DNA from: Comamonadaceae bacterium | Lineage (GTDB): Bacteria; Pseudomonadota; Gammaproteobacteria; Burkholderiales; Burkholderiaceae_C | Reading direction: 5' to 3' | DNA length: 64,000 nt | NCBI GenBank assembly: GCA_027484575.1 | Contig: JAIXSQ010000004.1 | Span: forward strand, 124,001-188,000 | Part shown: one piece after another, positions 18,170 to 29,289 of the stretch | Layout of the letters: each line of letters opens with the position of its first letter | How positions within the stretch are numbered: position 1 is the stretch's first letter | The notes under the pieces: model-generated | What the model was told of the DNA's origin: nothing | The model's database searches: none | Seen by the model: the letters and a program-made list of their open reading frames with translations, nothing else | Translations under genes and position numbers: made by a program

Positions 18170-19975
18170 ATGCGAGCCTGGCTCCCCCTGCTGGCGACCG
18201 TCCTGTTGCTGGCAGCCGCACCCGCCCGCGCGGCCCACGCCTATGCCCAGTTCGGCGACGTCAAGTACCCGCCGGGCTTCGCGCATTTCGACTACGTCGA
18301 TCCCAAGGCGCCCAAGGGCGGCGAGATCCGGATGGTGCCGCCCACGCGGCCGACCAACTTCGACAAGTTCAACCCGTTCACGCTCAAGGGCACGGCGCCC
18401 TACGGGCTGGCCTCGCTGCTGTTCGACACGCTGCTGGTGGGCAACCTGGACGAGCCCACCACCGCCTACGGCCTGCTGGCCGAGGACGTGCAGGTCGCCC
18501 CCGACGGCCGGTCGGCCACGTTCCGGCTGCATCCGGCGGCCCGCTTCCACGACGGCAAGCCGGTGCTGGCGGCCGACGTGGCGCATTCCTTCCGCACCCT
18601 CACCAGCAAGCTGGCCGCGCCGCAGTACCGCACCATCTTCGCCGAGGTGAAGCAGGCGGTGGAGGAGGGCGAGCGCACGGTGCGCTTCGACTTCGCCTCG
18701 GCCAACCCCGAGCTGCCGCTGGTGGTCGGCGGCATGCCGGTCTTCAGCCGGGCCTGGGGCGCCGGCAAGCCCTTCGACCAGGTGGTGTCCGACGTGCCCA
18801 TCGGCTCGGGCCCGTACCGCATCGCCAACCCGCGCATGGGGCGCGACATCACCTACCAGCGCGACCCCGATTACTGGGCGCGCGAGTTGCCGGTGCGGCG
18901 CGGGCACTGGAACTTCGACCGCATCAGCTTCAAGATCTACCTGGACGAGACCTCGCGCTTCGAGGGCCTCAAGGCGGGCGAGTTCGACTTCATGCGCGAG
19001 TTCATCTCGCGCAACTGGGCCCGCCAGTACACCGGGCGGCAGTTCGCCTCGGGCGAACTGGCCAAGCGGGCCTTCCCCAACCGCAACCCGGGCGACTTCC
19101 AGGGCTACGTGTTCAACCTGCGCAAGCCCAAGTTCCAGGACGTGCGCGTGCGCCAGGCCCTGGGGCTGGCGCTGGACTTCGAATGGATGAACCGGCAGCT
19201 GTTCTACAACCTGTACAAGCGGGTGGACGGCTACTTCCCCAACAGCGACTTCCAGGCCAAGGGCCTGCCCGGGCCCGACGAACTGGCGCTGCTCGAGCCC
19301 CTGCGCGGCAAGCTGCGGCCCGAGGTGTTCGGGCCGGCGCCGCTGTCGCCCAGCACCGCGCCGCCGCGCAGCCTGCGCGGCAACCTGCGCGAAGCCCAGC
19401 GCCTGCTGGCCGAGGCGGGCTGGACCTACCGCGACGGCGCGCTGCGCAATGCGAAGGGGGAGCCCTTCGTCATCGAGTTCCTCAACGACCAGCCCTCGCT
19501 GGTGCGGGTGGTCGGCCCGTTCCAGAAGTCGCTGGAGAAACTGGGCATCCAGCTGGTCTACCGGGTGGTCGACTTCTCGCTGGCCAAGCAGAAGCTGGAC
19601 CAGTTCGACTTCGAGGCGACCACCGTGCGCCTGCCGGGCAGCACCTCGCCGGGCAGCGAGCTGATCGAGCGCTTCGGCGCCGAGGCGGCGAAGACGCCGG
19701 GCTCGTCCAACCTCTGGGGCATCGCCGATCCCGCGGTCGACGCGTTGCTGCAGAAGGTCGTCTCCGCCCGCACCCGGCCCGAGCTGGCCGCGGCGATGCG
19801 GGCGCTGGACCGCGTGCTCTCGCACGGCCACTACTCGGTGCCGCAGTACTACGGCAGCGACTTCCTCATCGGCTACCGCCCCGGCCGCTTCGTGCTGCCA
19901 CCCAGCATCCCGCCGTACTACGACGCCCACGGCTGGGCCATGTCGACCTGGTGGGCGTCGGCCTCCAACCGGTGA
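18170..19975 (+). CDS. yejA: Oligopeptide/microcin-C-type ABC transporter substrate-binding protein YejA
   Basis: A 601-residue SBP family 5 protein. Signal peptide residues 1-22 ([18 protein letters not shown]) precede [30 protein letters not shown], the YejA hallmark. Solute-binding family 5 segments follow ([31 protein letters not shown]). YejABEF imports oligopeptides and, in enterobacteria, microcin C. It opens the four-gene yej operon, with yejB 4 bp on. Confidence 0.93.
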   Translation: MRAWLPLLATVLLLAAAPARAAHAYAQFGDVKYPPGFAHFDYVDPKAPKGGEIRMVPPTRPTNFDKFNPFTLKGTAPYGLASLLFDTLLVGNLDEPTTAYGLLAEDVQVAPDGRSATFRLHPAARFHDGKPVLAADVAHSFRTLTSKLAAPQYRTIFAEVKQAVEEGERTVRFDFASANPELPLVVGGMPVFSRAWGAGKPFDQVVSDVPIGSGPYRIANPRMGRDITYQRDPDYWARELPVRRGHWNFDRISFKIYLDETSRFEGLKAGEFDFMREFISRNWARQYTGRQFASGELAKRAFPNRNPGDFQGYVFNLRKPKFQDVRVRQALGLALDFEWMNRQLFYNLYKRVDGYFPNSDFQAKGLPGPDELALLEPLRGKLRPEVFGPAPLSPSTAPPRSLRGNLREAQRLLAEAGWTYRDGALRNAKGEPFVIEFLNDQPSLVRVVGPFQKSLEKLGIQLVYRVVDFSLAKQKLDQFDFEATTVRLPGSTSPGSELIERFGAEAAKTPGSSNLWGIADPAVDALLQKVVSARTRPELAAAMRALDRVLSHGHYSVPQYYGSDFLIGYRPGRFVLPPSIPPYYDAHGWAMSTWWASASNR

Positions 19976-19979
19976 CCGC

Positions 19980-21014
19980 ATGGCCAGCTACATCCTCAAG
20001 CGCCTGCTGCTGATGCTGCCCACGCTGTTCGGCATCCTCCTGCTGACCTTCGTGGTGATCCAGTTCGTGCCGGGCGGACCCGTCGAGCAGATGGTGGCGC
20101 AGCTGCAGGGGCGCGACTCCGGCGGCGAGCGCGCGGCGTCGGCCGGGGCCGGCTACCGGGGGCGCCAGGGCATCGACGACAAGCGCATCGAGGAGATCAA
20201 GGCGCTCTACGGCTTCGACAAGCCGGCCCACGAGCGCTTCCTGCAGATGCTCGGGCAGTTCGCGCGCTTCGACCTGGGCAAGAGCTTCTACCAGCACAAG
20301 GACGTGTGGTCGCTGGTCCAGGAGAAGCTGCCGGTGTCGGTCAGCCTGGGGCTGTGGACCTTCTTCCTGTCGTACCTGATCGCGGTGCCGCTGGGCGTGG
20401 CCAAGGCGGTGCGGGCGGGCACGCGGTTCGACTTCCTCACCACGCTGGTGGTGCTGGTGGGCTATGCGATTCCCGGCTTCGTGCTGGGGGTCGCGCTGCT
20501 GGTGGTCTTCGGCGGGCAGCTGCAATGGTTCCCCCTGCGTGGCCTGACCTCCTCGAACTGGGAGCAGCTGAGCCTGGCGGGCAAGGCGATGGACTACCTG
20601 TGGCACATCGCGCTGCCGGTCACGGCCATGGTGCTGGGCAGCTTCGCCGTGACGGCCATGCTGACCAAGAACGCCTTCCTCGAGGAGATCCGCAAGCAGT
20701 ACGTGCTGGTGGCGCGGGCCAAGGGCCTGGACGAGCGCAAGGTGCTGTGGAAGCACGTGCTGCGCAACGCGCTGATCCCCATCGTCACGGGCTTTCCGGC
20801 CGCGTTCATCGGCGCCTTCTTCACCGGCTCGCTGCTGATCGAGACGCTGTTCTCGCTCGACGGCCTGGGCCTGCTCAGCTACGAGAGCGTGATCCGACGC
20901 GACTACCCGGTGGTGCTGGGCACGCTCTACCTGTTCACGCTGATCGGCCTGGTGACCAAACTCATCTCGGACCTCTGCTATGTCCTCGTCGACCCTCGCG
21001 TCAAGTTCGACTGA
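19980..21014 (+). CDS. yejB: ABC transporter permease YejB
   Basis: A 344-residue inner-membrane permease. TM1 is in residues 9-30 (LLMLPTLFGILLLTFVVIQFVPGG), followed by a periplasmic insert and five more TM helices. The EAA-type cytoplasmic loop (YVLVARAKGLDERKVLWKHVLRNALIP) contacts the ATPase. The Dpp/OppB family plan is complete. Its end overlaps yejE by 35 bp. Confidence 0.94.
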   Translation: MASYILKRLLLMLPTLFGILLLTFVVIQFVPGGPVEQMVAQLQGRDSGGERAASAGAGYRGRQGIDDKRIEEIKALYGFDKPAHERFLQMLGQFARFDLGKSFYQHKDVWSLVQEKLPVSVSLGLWTFFLSYLIAVPLGVAKAVRAGTRFDFLTTLVVLVGYAIPGFVLGVALLVVFGGQLQWFPLRGLTSSNWEQLSLAGKAMDYLWHIALPVTAMVLGSFAVTAMLTKNAFLEEIRKQYVLVARAKGLDERKVLWKHVLRNALIPIVTGFPAAFIGAFFTGSLLIETLFSLDGLGLLSYESVIRRDYPVVLGTLYLFTLIGLVTKLISDLCYVLVDPRVKFD

Positions 21015-22056
21015 GGTGCCGCTCGCGCCGCCGTCGGTGTCGCCCGGCCGCCGGGCCTGGCAGCGCTTCCGCCGCAACCGCCTGGGCTTCGTCAGCCTGG
21101 TGGTGTTCTCGGTGCTGGTGGTGGCCAGCCTGTTCGCCGAGGCGCTGTCGAACGACAAGCCGCTGCTGGTGCGCTACGAGGGCCAGTTCTACCTGCCGCT
21201 GCTGCGCGACTACCCGGAGACGACCTTCGGGGGCGACTTCGCCACCCCCGCGGACTACCTGGATCCCTACATCCGCGAGCGCCTGACCACGGGCGGCAAC
21301 TGGGCGGTCTATCCGCCCAATCCCTACGGGCCGCGGACGCTGAACTACTTCGCCAGCCAGCCCAACCCGGCCGCGCCGTCGGGCGAGAACCTGCTGGGCA
21401 CCGACGACCGGGGGCGCGACCTGCTGGCCCAGCTCGTCTACGGCTTTCGCGTCAGCGTGCTGTTCGGGCTGGCGCTGACGGTGATCGGCGTGCTGCTGGG
21501 CGTGCTCACCGGGGCGATCCAGGGCTACTTCGGCGGCAAGACCGACCTGGCGTTCCAGCGCTTCATCGAGATCTGGGGCTCCATGCCCGAGCTGTACCTG
21601 CTGATCATCTTCTCGGCGGTGTTCGCGCCCAGCGTGGCCTTGCTGCTGCTGCTGCTGTCCCTGTTCGGCTGGATGGGGTTGTCCGACTACGTGCGGGCCG
21701 AGTTCCTGCGCAACCGGCAGATGGACTACGTGCGCGCCGCGCGTGCCCTGGGCGTGGGCAACGGCCGGATCATGTGGCGCCACATCCTGCCCAACAGCAT
21801 GACGCCGGTGGTGACCTTCCTGCCGTTCCGCATGAGCGCGGCCATCCTGGCGCTGACCTCGCTGGATTTCCTGGGCCTGGGCGTGCCGCCCGGCACCCCG
21901 TCCCTGGGCGAACTGCTCAGCCAGGGCAAGGCCAACCTCGACGCCTGGTGGATCTCGTTGTCCACCTTCGGCGTGCTGGTGGTCACGCTGCTGCTGCTCA
22001 CGTTCATGGGCGATGCGCTGCGCGACGCGCTGGACCCCCGCAAGGCGGCCGCATGA
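20980..22056 (+). CDS. yejE: ABC transporter permease YejE
   Basis: A 358-residue OppC-type permease. The N terminus has a Ser-rich leader, then RFRRNRLGFVSLVVFSVLVVAS as TM1. GTDDRGRDLLAQLVYGFRVSVLFG precedes the membrane core, and the EAA loop is YVRAARALGVGNGRIMWRHILPNSM. The ATG at 20980 overlaps the yejB 3' end by 35 bp; an internal start would shorten the leader, so the exact N terminus is uncertain. It overlaps yejF by 4 bp. Confidence 0.93.
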   Translation: MSSSTLASSSTEVPLAPPSVSPGRRAWQRFRRNRLGFVSLVVFSVLVVASLFAEALSNDKPLLVRYEGQFYLPLLRDYPETTFGGDFATPADYLDPYIRERLTTGGNWAVYPPNPYGPRTLNYFASQPNPAAPSGENLLGTDDRGRDLLAQLVYGFRVSVLFGLALTVIGVLLGVLTGAIQGYFGGKTDLAFQRFIEIWGSMPELYLLIIFSAVFAPSVALLLLLLSLFGWMGLSDYVRAEFLRNRQMDYVRAARALGVGNGRIMWRHILPNSMTPVVTFLPFRMSAAILALTSLDFLGLGVPPGTPSLGELLSQGKANLDAWWISLSTFGVLVVTLLLLTFMGDALRDALDPRKAAA

Positions 22057-23669
22057 GCGCCGCACCCCTGCTCGAGGTCCGCGGCCTGCAGGTCGCCTTC
22101 GGCGGCCGGCCGGTGGTGCACGGCATCGACTTCGCGGTCGCGCCCGGCGAGAAGCTGGCGCTGGTGGGCGAGTCGGGATCGGGCAAGTCGGTGTCCGCGC
22201 TGGCCCTTCTGGGCCTGGTGCAGAACGCCCGGGTGACCGGCTCGGCCCGGCTGGCGCCGCGGCGCCCCGGCGAGCCGGCGCGCGACCTGCTGGCGCTGCC
22301 CGAGCGCGAGCTGCTGGCCGTGCGCGGGGAGGACATCGCCATGGTGTTCCAGGAGCCGATGACGGCGCTCAACCCGCTGTTCGCGGTCGGCGACCAGGTG
22401 GCCGAGGTGCTGGAGCTCAAGCAGGGGCTGTCGCGCCGCCAGGCCTGGGACGCGGCGGTCGAGGCGCTCGCCGCCACCGGCATTCCCGAGCCCGCCCGCC
22501 GGGCGCAGGCCTTCCCGCACCAGCTGTCGGGCGGCCAGCGCCAGCGCGCCATGATCGCCATGGCGCTGGCCTGCCGGCCGCGGCTGCTGCTGGCCGACGA
22601 GCCCACCACGGCGCTGGACGTGACCCTGCGGCTGCAGATCCTGGGCCTGCTGGCCGACCTGCAGCGCCAGACCGGCATGGCGGTGCTGCTGATCACCCAC
22701 GACCTGCACCTGGTGCGGCGCTTCGCCGACCGGGTGGCGGTCATGCAGGAGGGCCGCCTGGTGGAGGAGGGCGCGGTCGCCACGGTCTTCGGCCAGCCGC
22801 AGCATGCCTACACCCGCAAGCTCGTCGACAGCCGGCCCAGCCGCGACGTCGCCGAGGCGGCGCCGTGCGAAGGCCAGGCCCCGGTGCTGCGCGCCCAGGG
22901 GCTGCGGGTCGACTACCCGGTGCCGCTGCCCGGCCTGCGCGGCTGGTTCCGGCGCGGCCGCTTCACGGCCGTGCAGGGCGCCGATTTCGCCCTGGCGCCC
23001 GGCCGCACCCTGGGCGTGGTCGGCGAGTCGGGCTCGGGCAAGAGCACGCTGGCGCTGGCCGCGCTCGGGCTGCTGCCGGCCGGCGGCACGCTGCAGGCCT
23101 GCGGGCAAGGCTGGCAGGGGCGGCTGGACGCCGACCGGCCGTTGCGCCGCCAGGTCCAGGTGGTGTTCCAGGATCCGTTCTCCTCGCTGTCGCCCCGCAT
23201 GACCGTCGGCGAGATCGTGGGCGAGGGCCTGCTGGTGCACGAGCCCGGGCTGCCCGAGGCGCAGCGCCGTGGACGCGTCGTGGCCGCACTGGCCGACGTG
23301 GGCCTGTCCGAGGCCCAGTTCCCGGGCCTGCTGGACCGCTACCCGCACGAGTTCTCCGGCGGCCAGCGCCAGCGGCTGGCGATCGCGCGGGCCCTGATCG
23401 TGGAGCCGCGCCTGCTGGTCCTGGACGAGCCCACCAGCGCGCTGGACGTCACCATCCAGAAGCAGGTGCTGCAGCTGCTGCAGCGCCTGCAGCGCGAGCG
23501 GGGCCTGGCCTACCTGCTGATCACCCACGACGTGGACGTGGTGCGGGCCATGGCGCACGACGTGGTCGTCATGAAGGACGGGCAGGTGCTCGAGGCCGGG
23601 CCGGTGGCGCAGGTGCTGGGCGCGCCCGCCCATGCCTACACCCGGGCGCTGGTCGAGGCCGCCGCCTGA
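22053..23669 (+). CDS. yejF: ABC transporter ATP-binding protein YejF (tandem ATPase)
   Basis: A 538-residue protein with two complete nucleotide-binding domains. Domain 1 has Walker A GESGSGKS, LSGGQRQR signature and LLADEPTTALDV. Domain 2 has a second GESGSGKS, FSGGQRQR and LVLDEPTSALDV. It powers the YejBE pore. Start by ATGA overlap with yejE. The arfB gene follows after 1 bp. Confidence 0.95.
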   Translation: MSAAPLLEVRGLQVAFGGRPVVHGIDFAVAPGEKLALVGESGSGKSVSALALLGLVQNARVTGSARLAPRRPGEPARDLLALPERELLAVRGEDIAMVFQEPMTALNPLFAVGDQVAEVLELKQGLSRRQAWDAAVEALAATGIPEPARRAQAFPHQLSGGQRQRAMIAMALACRPRLLLADEPTTALDVTLRLQILGLLADLQRQTGMAVLLITHDLHLVRRFADRVAVMQEGRLVEEGAVATVFGQPQHAYTRKLVDSRPSRDVAEAAPCEGQAPVLRAQGLRVDYPVPLPGLRGWFRRGRFTAVQGADFALAPGRTLGVVGESGSGKSTLALAALGLLPAGGTLQACGQGWQGRLDADRPLRRQVQVVFQDPFSSLSPRMTVGEIVGEGLLVHEPGLPEAQRRGRVVAALADVGLSEAQFPGLLDRYPHEFSGGQRQRLAIARALIVEPRLLVLDEPTSALDVTIQKQVLQLLQRLQRERGLAYLLITHDVDVVRAMAHDVVVMKDGQVLEAGPVAQVLGAPAHAYTRALVEAAA

Positions 23670-23670
23670 G

Positions 23671-24087
23671 ATGGGTCTGCATCCGCTGCCCACGCCCATC
23701 CCGCCGTCCGAGGTGGAGATCACCGCCGTGCGCGCCCAGGGCGCGGGCGGTCAGAACGTCAACAAGGTCTCCAGCGCGGTCCACCTGCGCTACGACATCC
23801 GCGCCTCGTCGCTGCCGCCCGACCACAAGGCGCGGCTGCTCGCCCTGGACGACCGGCGGATCAGCCGCGCCGGCGTGCTGGTGCTCAAGGCCCAGACCCA
23901 CCGCAGCCAGGAGCTGAACCGGGCCGAGGCGCTGCAGCGGCTGCAGGACCTGGTCGACAGCGTGGCGCGGGCGCCGCACGTGCGCCGGGCCACCCGGCCG
24001 CCACCGCGGGCCGCCCGCGTGCGCCTGGCCGACAAGCGCCACCGCGCCGAGGCCAAGCAGCTGCGCTCGGGGCGGCTGGACGGCTGA
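23671..24087 (+). CDS. arfB: Aminoacyl-tRNA hydrolase ArfB (YaeJ)
   Basis: A 138-residue stalled-ribosome rescue factor. The catalytic GGQ lies in RAQGAGGQNVNKVSSAVHLRYDI, the YaeJ/ICT1 form of the release-factor motif. The basic C terminus (RVRLADKRHRAEAKQLRSGR) is the tail that senses an empty mRNA channel. It hydrolyses peptidyl-tRNA on non-stop ribosomes, backing up tmRNA; smpB is also in this window. It starts 1 bp after yejF. Confidence 0.93.
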   Translation: MGLHPLPTPIPPSEVEITAVRAQGAGGQNVNKVSSAVHLRYDIRASSLPPDHKARLLALDDRRISRAGVLVLKAQTHRSQELNRAEALQRLQDLVDSVARAPHVRRATRPPPRAARVRLADKRHRAEAKQLRSGRLDG

Positions 24088-24137
24088 GCCGCGTCCGGCG
24101 CACACCGCGCCACGGGGCGCCGGACGTGTGCAACCCG

Positions 24138-24166
24138 TTGCGCGGACGACATTCGCACGGTACAAT
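24138..24166 (+). promoter_or_regulatory. Promoter of the rimP-nusA-infB operon
   Basis: -35 TTGCGC (24138-24143), 17-bp spacer, -10 TACAAT (24161-24166). It lies upstream of the leader hairpin and the rimP start at 24284. Confidence 0.7.
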
Positions 24167-24184
24167 CTTTGCTTCGCGACCAAC

Positions 24185-24211
24185 CGGGCGGGTACCAACC
24201 GCCCGTTTTTT
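24185..24211 (+). terminator. Attenuator-like terminator in the rimP leader
   Basis: CGGGCGG pairs with CCGCCCG around a 7-nt loop and runs into eight T residues. It sits between the promoter and rimP, about 75 bp before the start codon, so full-length transcripts must read through it. Confidence 0.75.
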
Positions 24212-24283
24212 TTGGGTCGCCCGAATTGAACCGTCCCGCGGCTCCCGCGGGATCCGCACACAGGCACAAAGGAACGCACGGGT

Positions 24284-24853
24284 TTGGCGCTGCAGGACAT
24301 CGTCCAGGAGACCGTCACCGGTCTCGGCTACGAGCTGGTGGAGCTCGAACGCTCCGCCGGGGGCTTGTTGCGCGTGACCATCGACCTGCCGTGGCAACCC
24401 GGCGCGCCGGAGCAGTTCGTCAACGTCGAGGACTGCGAGAAGGTCACGCGCCAGCTGCAGTATGCGCTCGAGGTCGACGCCGTCGACTACCGGCGGCTCG
24501 AGGTGTCCTCGCCCGGCCTGGACCGGCCGCTGCGGCACGAGCGCGACTTCGAGCGCTTCGCCGGCGAGCAGGTCGACATCGTGCTCAAGGCGCCCATGGG
24601 CGCCGCCGGCGCCGGCCTCGTGGCCTCGGGGCGCAAGAAGTTCAGGGGCGTGCTCGCGCGCGCCGACGGCGGCGGCTGGCAGCTCGCATGGAGCGACGCG
24701 CCCGAGCCCAAGCCGGGCCAGCGCCGGCGCAAGGACGACGCGCCGGTCAACGTGCTCGGCTTCACGCTGGACGAGTTGAAGGAGGCGCGGCTCGCGCCCA
24801 TGGTGGATTTCAAGGGCAGGAAGCCCAGGCAGACGCAGACAGGAGAGTCCTGA
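24284..24853 (+). CDS. rimP: Ribosome maturation factor RimP
   Basis: A 189-residue 30S assembly factor. Signature [26 protein letters not shown] is followed by [20 protein letters not shown] and [25 protein letters not shown], the RimP core. Start is TTG. The C-terminal domain is longer than in E. coli, with a basic, low-complexity insert ([11 protein letters not shown]). First gene of the operon, 1 bp before nusA. Confidence 0.95.
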   Translation: MALQDIVQETVTGLGYELVELERSAGGLLRVTIDLPWQPGAPEQFVNVEDCEKVTRQLQYALEVDAVDYRRLEVSSPGLDRPLRHERDFERFAGEQVDIVLKAPMGAAGAGLVASGRKKFRGVLARADGGGWQLAWSDAPEPKPGQRRRKDDAPVNVLGFTLDELKEARLAPMVDFKGRKPRQTQTGES

Positions 24854-24854
24854 G

Positions 24855-26348
24855 ATGAATCGCGAATTGTTGATGCTGGTGGAGGCGATCTCGCGCGAGA
24901 AGAACGTCGAGCGCGACGTGGTGTTCGGTGCCGTCGAGTCGGCGCTGGCCCAGGCCACCAAGAAGCTCTACGAAGGCGAGGTGGACATCCGGGTGGCGAT
25001 CGACCGTGACACCGGCGACTACGAGACCTTCCGCCGCTGGCTGGTGGTGCCCGACAGCCAGGGCCTGCAGAACCCCGACGCCGAGGAACTGCTCATGGAC
25101 GCCCGCGAGCGCGTGGCCGACGTGGAGGAGGGCGACTACATCGAGGAGCCGATCGAGTCGCTGCCCATCGGCCGCATCGGCGCCATGGCCGCCAAGCAGG
25201 TGATCCTGCAGAAGATCCGCGACGCCGAGCGCGAGATGCTGCTGAACGACTTCATGTCGCGCGGCGACAAGATCTTCGTGGGCACCGTCAAGCGCATGGA
25301 CAAGGGCGACATCATCGTCGAGAGCGGCCGCGTCGAAGGGCGCCTGCGCCGCGGCGAGATGATCCCCAAGGAGAACCTGCGCAACGGCGACCGCGTGCGG
25401 GCGATGATCATGGAGGTCGACCTCACCCTGCGGGGCGCGCCGATCATCCTGTCGCGCGCGGCCCCCGAGTTCATGATCGAGCTGTTCCGCCAGGAAGTGC
25501 CTGAGATCGAGCAGGGCCTGCTGGAGATCAAGAGCTGCGCCCGCGACCCCGGCTCGCGCGCCAAGATCGCCGTGCTGTCGCACGACAAGCGGGTCGACCC
25601 GATCGGCACCTGCGTCGGCGTGCGCGGCACCCGCGTCAACGCGGTCACCAACGAGCTAGCCGGCGAGCGCGTGGACATCGTGCTGTGGTCCGAGGACCCC
25701 GCCCAGTTCGTGATCGGCGCGCTGGCCCCGGCCAACGTGAGCTCCATCGTCGTCGACGAGGAGAAGCACGCGATGGACGTGGTGGTCGACGAGGAGAACC
25801 TCGCCATCGCCATCGGCCGCGGCGGCCAGAACGTGCGCCTGGCGTCCGAGCTGACCGGCTGGAAGATCAACATCATGGACGCCAACGAATCGGCCCAGAA
25901 GCAGGCCGAGGAGCAGTCCACGCTGCGCACGCTGTTCATGGAGAAGCTGGACGTCGACGAGGAGATCGCCGACATCCTGATCTCCGAAGGCTTCACCAGC
26001 CTCGAGGAAGTGGCCTACGTGCCGATCCAGGAAATGCTCGACATCGAGTCGTTCGACGAAGACACCGTCAACGAGTTGCGCGCACGCGCCAAGGATGCCC
26101 TGCTGACGATGGAGATCGCCCGCGAGGAGAGCGTCGAGGAGGTCTCGCAGGACCTGCGCGACCTCGACGGCGCCGGCCCCGAGCTGATTGCCAAGCTGGC
26201 CGAGGCCGGCGTGCACACCCGCGACGAGCTGGCCGACCTGGCCGTCGATGAATTGACCGAAATCACCGGCCAGTCCGCGGACGAGGCCAAGGCCCTGATC
26301 CTCAAGGCCCGCGAGCACTGGTTCTCCGGTGCGGCGGCGCAGGCTTGA
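24855..26348 (+). CDS. nusA: Transcription termination/antitermination factor NusA
   Basis: A 497-residue RNA-polymerase-binding elongation factor. N-terminal domain (1-130), S1 domain (about 135-200), tandem KH domains ([25 protein letters not shown] and [21 protein letters not shown]), and two C-terminal acidic repeats (residues 365-490) that bind alpha-CTD or lambda N. Full length for the beta/gamma class. Confidence 0.97.
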   Translation: MNRELLMLVEAISREKNVERDVVFGAVESALAQATKKLYEGEVDIRVAIDRDTGDYETFRRWLVVPDSQGLQNPDAEELLMDARERVADVEEGDYIEEPIESLPIGRIGAMAAKQVILQKIRDAEREMLLNDFMSRGDKIFVGTVKRMDKGDIIVESGRVEGRLRRGEMIPKENLRNGDRVRAMIMEVDLTLRGAPIILSRAAPEFMIELFRQEVPEIEQGLLEIKSCARDPGSRAKIAVLSHDKRVDPIGTCVGVRGTRVNAVTNELAGERVDIVLWSEDPAQFVIGALAPANVSSIVVDEEKHAMDVVVDEENLAIAIGRGGQNVRLASELTGWKINIMDANESAQKQAEEQSTLRTLFMEKLDVDEEIADILISEGFTSLEEVAYVPIQEMLDIESFDEDTVNELRARAKDALLTMEIAREESVEEVSQDLRDLDGAGPELIAKLAEAGVHTRDELADLAVDELTEITGQSADEAKALILKAREHWFSGAAAQA

Positions 26349-26371
26349 CGTGATGGGAGGGATCTGAACAG

Positions 26372-29221
26372 ATGTCCATGACGACCGTCGCCGAGTTCGC
26401 GAACGAGCTCAAGAAGTCCCCTGCCACGCTGCTCGAGCAGCTGCGCAGCGCCGGCGTGGCCAAGTCGGCCGCGACCGACCCGCTGAGCGAGGCCGACAAG
26501 CAGAAACTGCTCGGCTACCTGCGGGCCAGCCACGGCACCGACTCGCCCGAGCGCAAGAAGATCACCCTGGTCAAGAAGTCGACCAGCGAGATCAAGCAGG
26601 CCGATGCCAGTGGCAAGGCCCGCACCATCCAGGTCGAGGTCCGCAAGAAGCGCACCTTCGTCAAGCGTGACGACGGCCCCGAGACCACCGGCGGCGCCGA
26701 CGCCGAGGCCGAGGCACGCGAGACCGCCACCACCGTCCCCCTGCGCGACGACGCCGACCTGGCCCGCCGCGAGGAAGAGGCGCGCCGCCAGGCCGAGCTG
26801 ATCCGCCGCCAGGAGGAAGACCTGGTCGCCAAGCGCGCCGAGCGCGAGGAAAAGGAGCGCCGCGAGCGCGAGGCCGAGGAACGCGCCGCCGCCTACGCCG
26901 CCGCCGAGGCCGCCAAGCGCGAGGCCGCCGCCGCCGCCCAGGAGGAAGCCAGCGCCGAGGCGCAGGCCGCCAACGCCGCCCGCAACGCCGCCGCTGCCGA
27001 GGCCCGCGCCAAGGCCGAGGCCGAGTCCAAGGCCCGCGCCGACGAGGAGGCCGCACGTGCCCGCGACCTCGACGAGCGCCGCCGCAAGGCGCTGGCCGAG
27101 GCCGAGGCCATCCGCGCCATGATGGCCAAGCCCAAGCAGGTGCTGGTGGCCAAGAAGCCCGAGGAGGCCAAGCCGGTCGCCAAGCCCGGCGACGCCAAGC
27201 CCGCGGCCAAGGGCACGCTGCACAAGCCGGCCATGCCGGCCCGCACCACGGCCGCCCCGGCCGCGCCCGGCGGCAACAAGGAGGTCAAGTCGGCCAAGCT
27301 GTCGTCCAGCTGGGCCCAGGACCCCGCCAAGAAGAAGGCCATCCCCACCCGCGGCGACGCCTCGGGCGGCATCGGCCGCAACAACTGGCGCGGTGGCCCG
27401 CGCGGCCGCCGCAGCAACGACCGCGACCACCGCGACGACGCGCAGCAGCAGCCGCAGGAGCAGCGGATCATCGAGGTGCACGTGCCCGAGACCATCACGG
27501 TCGCCGAGCTCGCGCACAAGATGGCCGTCAAGGCCTCCGAGGTCATCAAGGCGCTGATGAAGATGGGCCAGATGGTCACCATCAACCAGCCCCTGGACCA
27601 GGACACGGCCATGATCGTGGTCGAGGAGATGGGCCACAAGGCGGTCACCGCCGAGCTGGATGATCCCGAGGCGTTCACCGAGGAGGAGCAGTCGCAGCAC
27701 CAGGCCGAGGCCCTGCCGCGCGCCCCGGTGGTCACCGTCATGGGCCACGTCGACCACGGCAAGACCTCGCTGCTGGACTACATCCGCCGCGCCAAGGTCG
27801 CCGCGGGCGAGGCCGGCGGCATCACGCAGCACATCGGCGCCTACCACGTCGAGACCCCGCGCGGCGTCATCTCGTTCCTGGACACCCCGGGCCACGAGGC
27901 GTTCACCGCGATGCGGGCCCGCGGCGCGCAGGCCACCGACCTGGTCATCCTGGTCGTGGCCGCCGACGACGGCGTCATGCCGCAGACCAAGGAAGCCATC
28001 AAGCACGCCAAGGCCGCCAAGGTGCCGATCGTGGTGGCGGTCAACAAGATCGACAAGCCCGGCGCCAACCCCGAGCGCGTCAAGCAGGAGCTGGTGGTCG
28101 AGGAGGTCGTGCCCGAGGAGTACGGCGGCGAATCGCCGTTCGTCAACGTCTCGGCGCTGACCGGCGAGGGCGTCGACAACCTGCTCGAGCAGGTGCTGCT
28201 GCAGGCCGAGGTGCTGGAGCTGAAGGCGCCGGTGGATGCCGCCGCCAAGGGCCTGGTCATCGAAGCCAAGCTGGACAAGGGCCGCGGCCCGGTGGCCACG
28301 GTGCTGGTGCAGACCGGCACGCTGAAGGTCGGTGACGTGGTGCTGGCCGGCCAGACCTACGGCCGCGTGCGCGCCATGGTCGACGAGGACGGCCGCACCA
28401 GCAAGTCGGCGGGTCCCTCCATCCCGGTGGAGATCCAGGGCCTGACCGAGGTGCCGCAGGCCGGCGACGACTTCATGGTGATGACCGACGAGCGCCGTGC
28501 GCGCGAGATCGCCACCTACCGCGCCGGCAAGTTCCGCAATACCAAGCTGGCCAAGCAGCAGGCCGCCAAGCTCGAGAACATGTTCGCCGACATGACGGCC
28601 GGGGACGTCAAGACCCTGCCGATCATCGTCAAGGCCGACGTGCAGGGCTCGCAGGAAGCGCTGGCGCAGTCGCTGCTCAAGCTGTCGACCGAGGAAGTGC
28701 GCGTGCAGCTGGTGTACGCCGGCGTGGGCGGCATCAGCGAGTCGGACGTCAACCTGGCGATCGCCTCCAAGGCGGTGATCATCGGCTTCAACACGCGCGC
28801 CGATGCCGGTGCGCGCAAGACGGCCGAAGGCAACGCGATCGACATCCGCTACTACAACATCATCTACGACGCGGTCGACGACCTGAAGGCCGCGATGTCG
28901 GGGATGCTGGCGCCGGAGAAGCGCGAGGAAGTCATCGGCGGCGCCGAGATCCGCACCGTGTTCGTGGCCTCCAAGATCGGCACGGTCGCGGGCTGCTATG
29001 TCACCTCGGGCCACGTCACGCGTTCCTCGCACTTCCGCCTGCTGCGCGAGAACGTGGTGATCTACACCGGCGAGCTCGAGTCGCTCAAGCGGATGAAGGA
29101 CGACGTGCGCGAGGTCAAGGAAGGCTTCGAGTGCGGCATCAAGCTCAAGAACTACAACGACATCAAGGAAGGCGACCAGCTCGAGTTCTTCGAGATCAAG
29201 GAAGTCGCGCGGACCCTCTGA
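26372..29221 (+). CDS. infB: Translation initiation factor IF-2
   Basis: A 949-residue GTPase that places initiator tRNA on the 30S subunit. It has the IF2_N domain (1-55), a long charged Ala/Glu/Lys/Arg linker (about 100-350), a second IF2_N copy ([25 protein letters not shown]), then the G domain from about residue 455 with GHVDHGKT (G1), DTPGHEAF (G3) and NKIDKPGA (G4), and domains II-IV. The start at 26372 follows the nusA stop by 23 bp with GGAGGG upstream. Confidence 0.97.
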   Translation: MSMTTVAEFANELKKSPATLLEQLRSAGVAKSAATDPLSEADKQKLLGYLRASHGTDSPERKKITLVKKSTSEIKQADASGKARTIQVEVRKKRTFVKRDDGPETTGGADAEAEARETATTVPLRDDADLARREEEARRQAELIRRQEEDLVAKRAEREEKERREREAEERAAAYAAAEAAKREAAAAAQEEASAEAQAANAARNAAAAEARAKAEAESKARADEEAARARDLDERRRKALAEAEAIRAMMAKPKQVLVAKKPEEAKPVAKPGDAKPAAKGTLHKPAMPARTTAAPAAPGGNKEVKSAKLSSSWAQDPAKKKAIPTRGDASGGIGRNNWRGGPRGRRSNDRDHRDDAQQQPQEQRIIEVHVPETITVAELAHKMAVKASEVIKALMKMGQMVTINQPLDQDTAMIVVEEMGHKAVTAELDDPEAFTEEEQSQHQAEALPRAPVVTVMGHVDHGKTSLLDYIRRAKVAAGEAGGITQHIGAYHVETPRGVISFLDTPGHEAFTAMRARGAQATDLVILVVAADDGVMPQTKEAIKHAKAAKVPIVVAVNKIDKPGANPERVKQELVVEEVVPEEYGGESPFVNVSALTGEGVDNLLEQVLLQAEVLELKAPVDAAAKGLVIEAKLDKGRGPVATVLVQTGTLKVGDVVLAGQTYGRVRAMVDEDGRTSKSAGPSIPVEIQGLTEVPQAGDDFMVMTDERRAREIATYRAGKFRNTKLAKQQAAKLENMFADMTAGDVKTLPIIVKADVQGSQEALAQSLLKLSTEEVRVQLVYAGVGGISESDVNLAIASKAVIIGFNTRADAGARKTAEGNAIDIRYYNIIYDAVDDLKAAMSGMLAPEKREEVIGGAEIRTVFVASKIGTVAGCYVTSGHVTRSSHFRLLRENVVIYTGELESLKRMKDDVREVKEGFECGIKLKNYNDIKEGDQLEFFEIKEVARTL

Positions 29222-29289
29222 TCCGCGGGAATCCCGGGCGGCCGGCGCACTCCAAGCGCCCGGTGCCCGGCCTCCTTGCCTGACCTGCC

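Noticed and set aside
26015-29032. A 1005-codon minus-strand open frame opposite nusA/infB
   Set aside because: It mirrors the infB coding strand; its His/Gly/Leu-rich low-complexity product is the expected antisense artefact of a high-GC gene.
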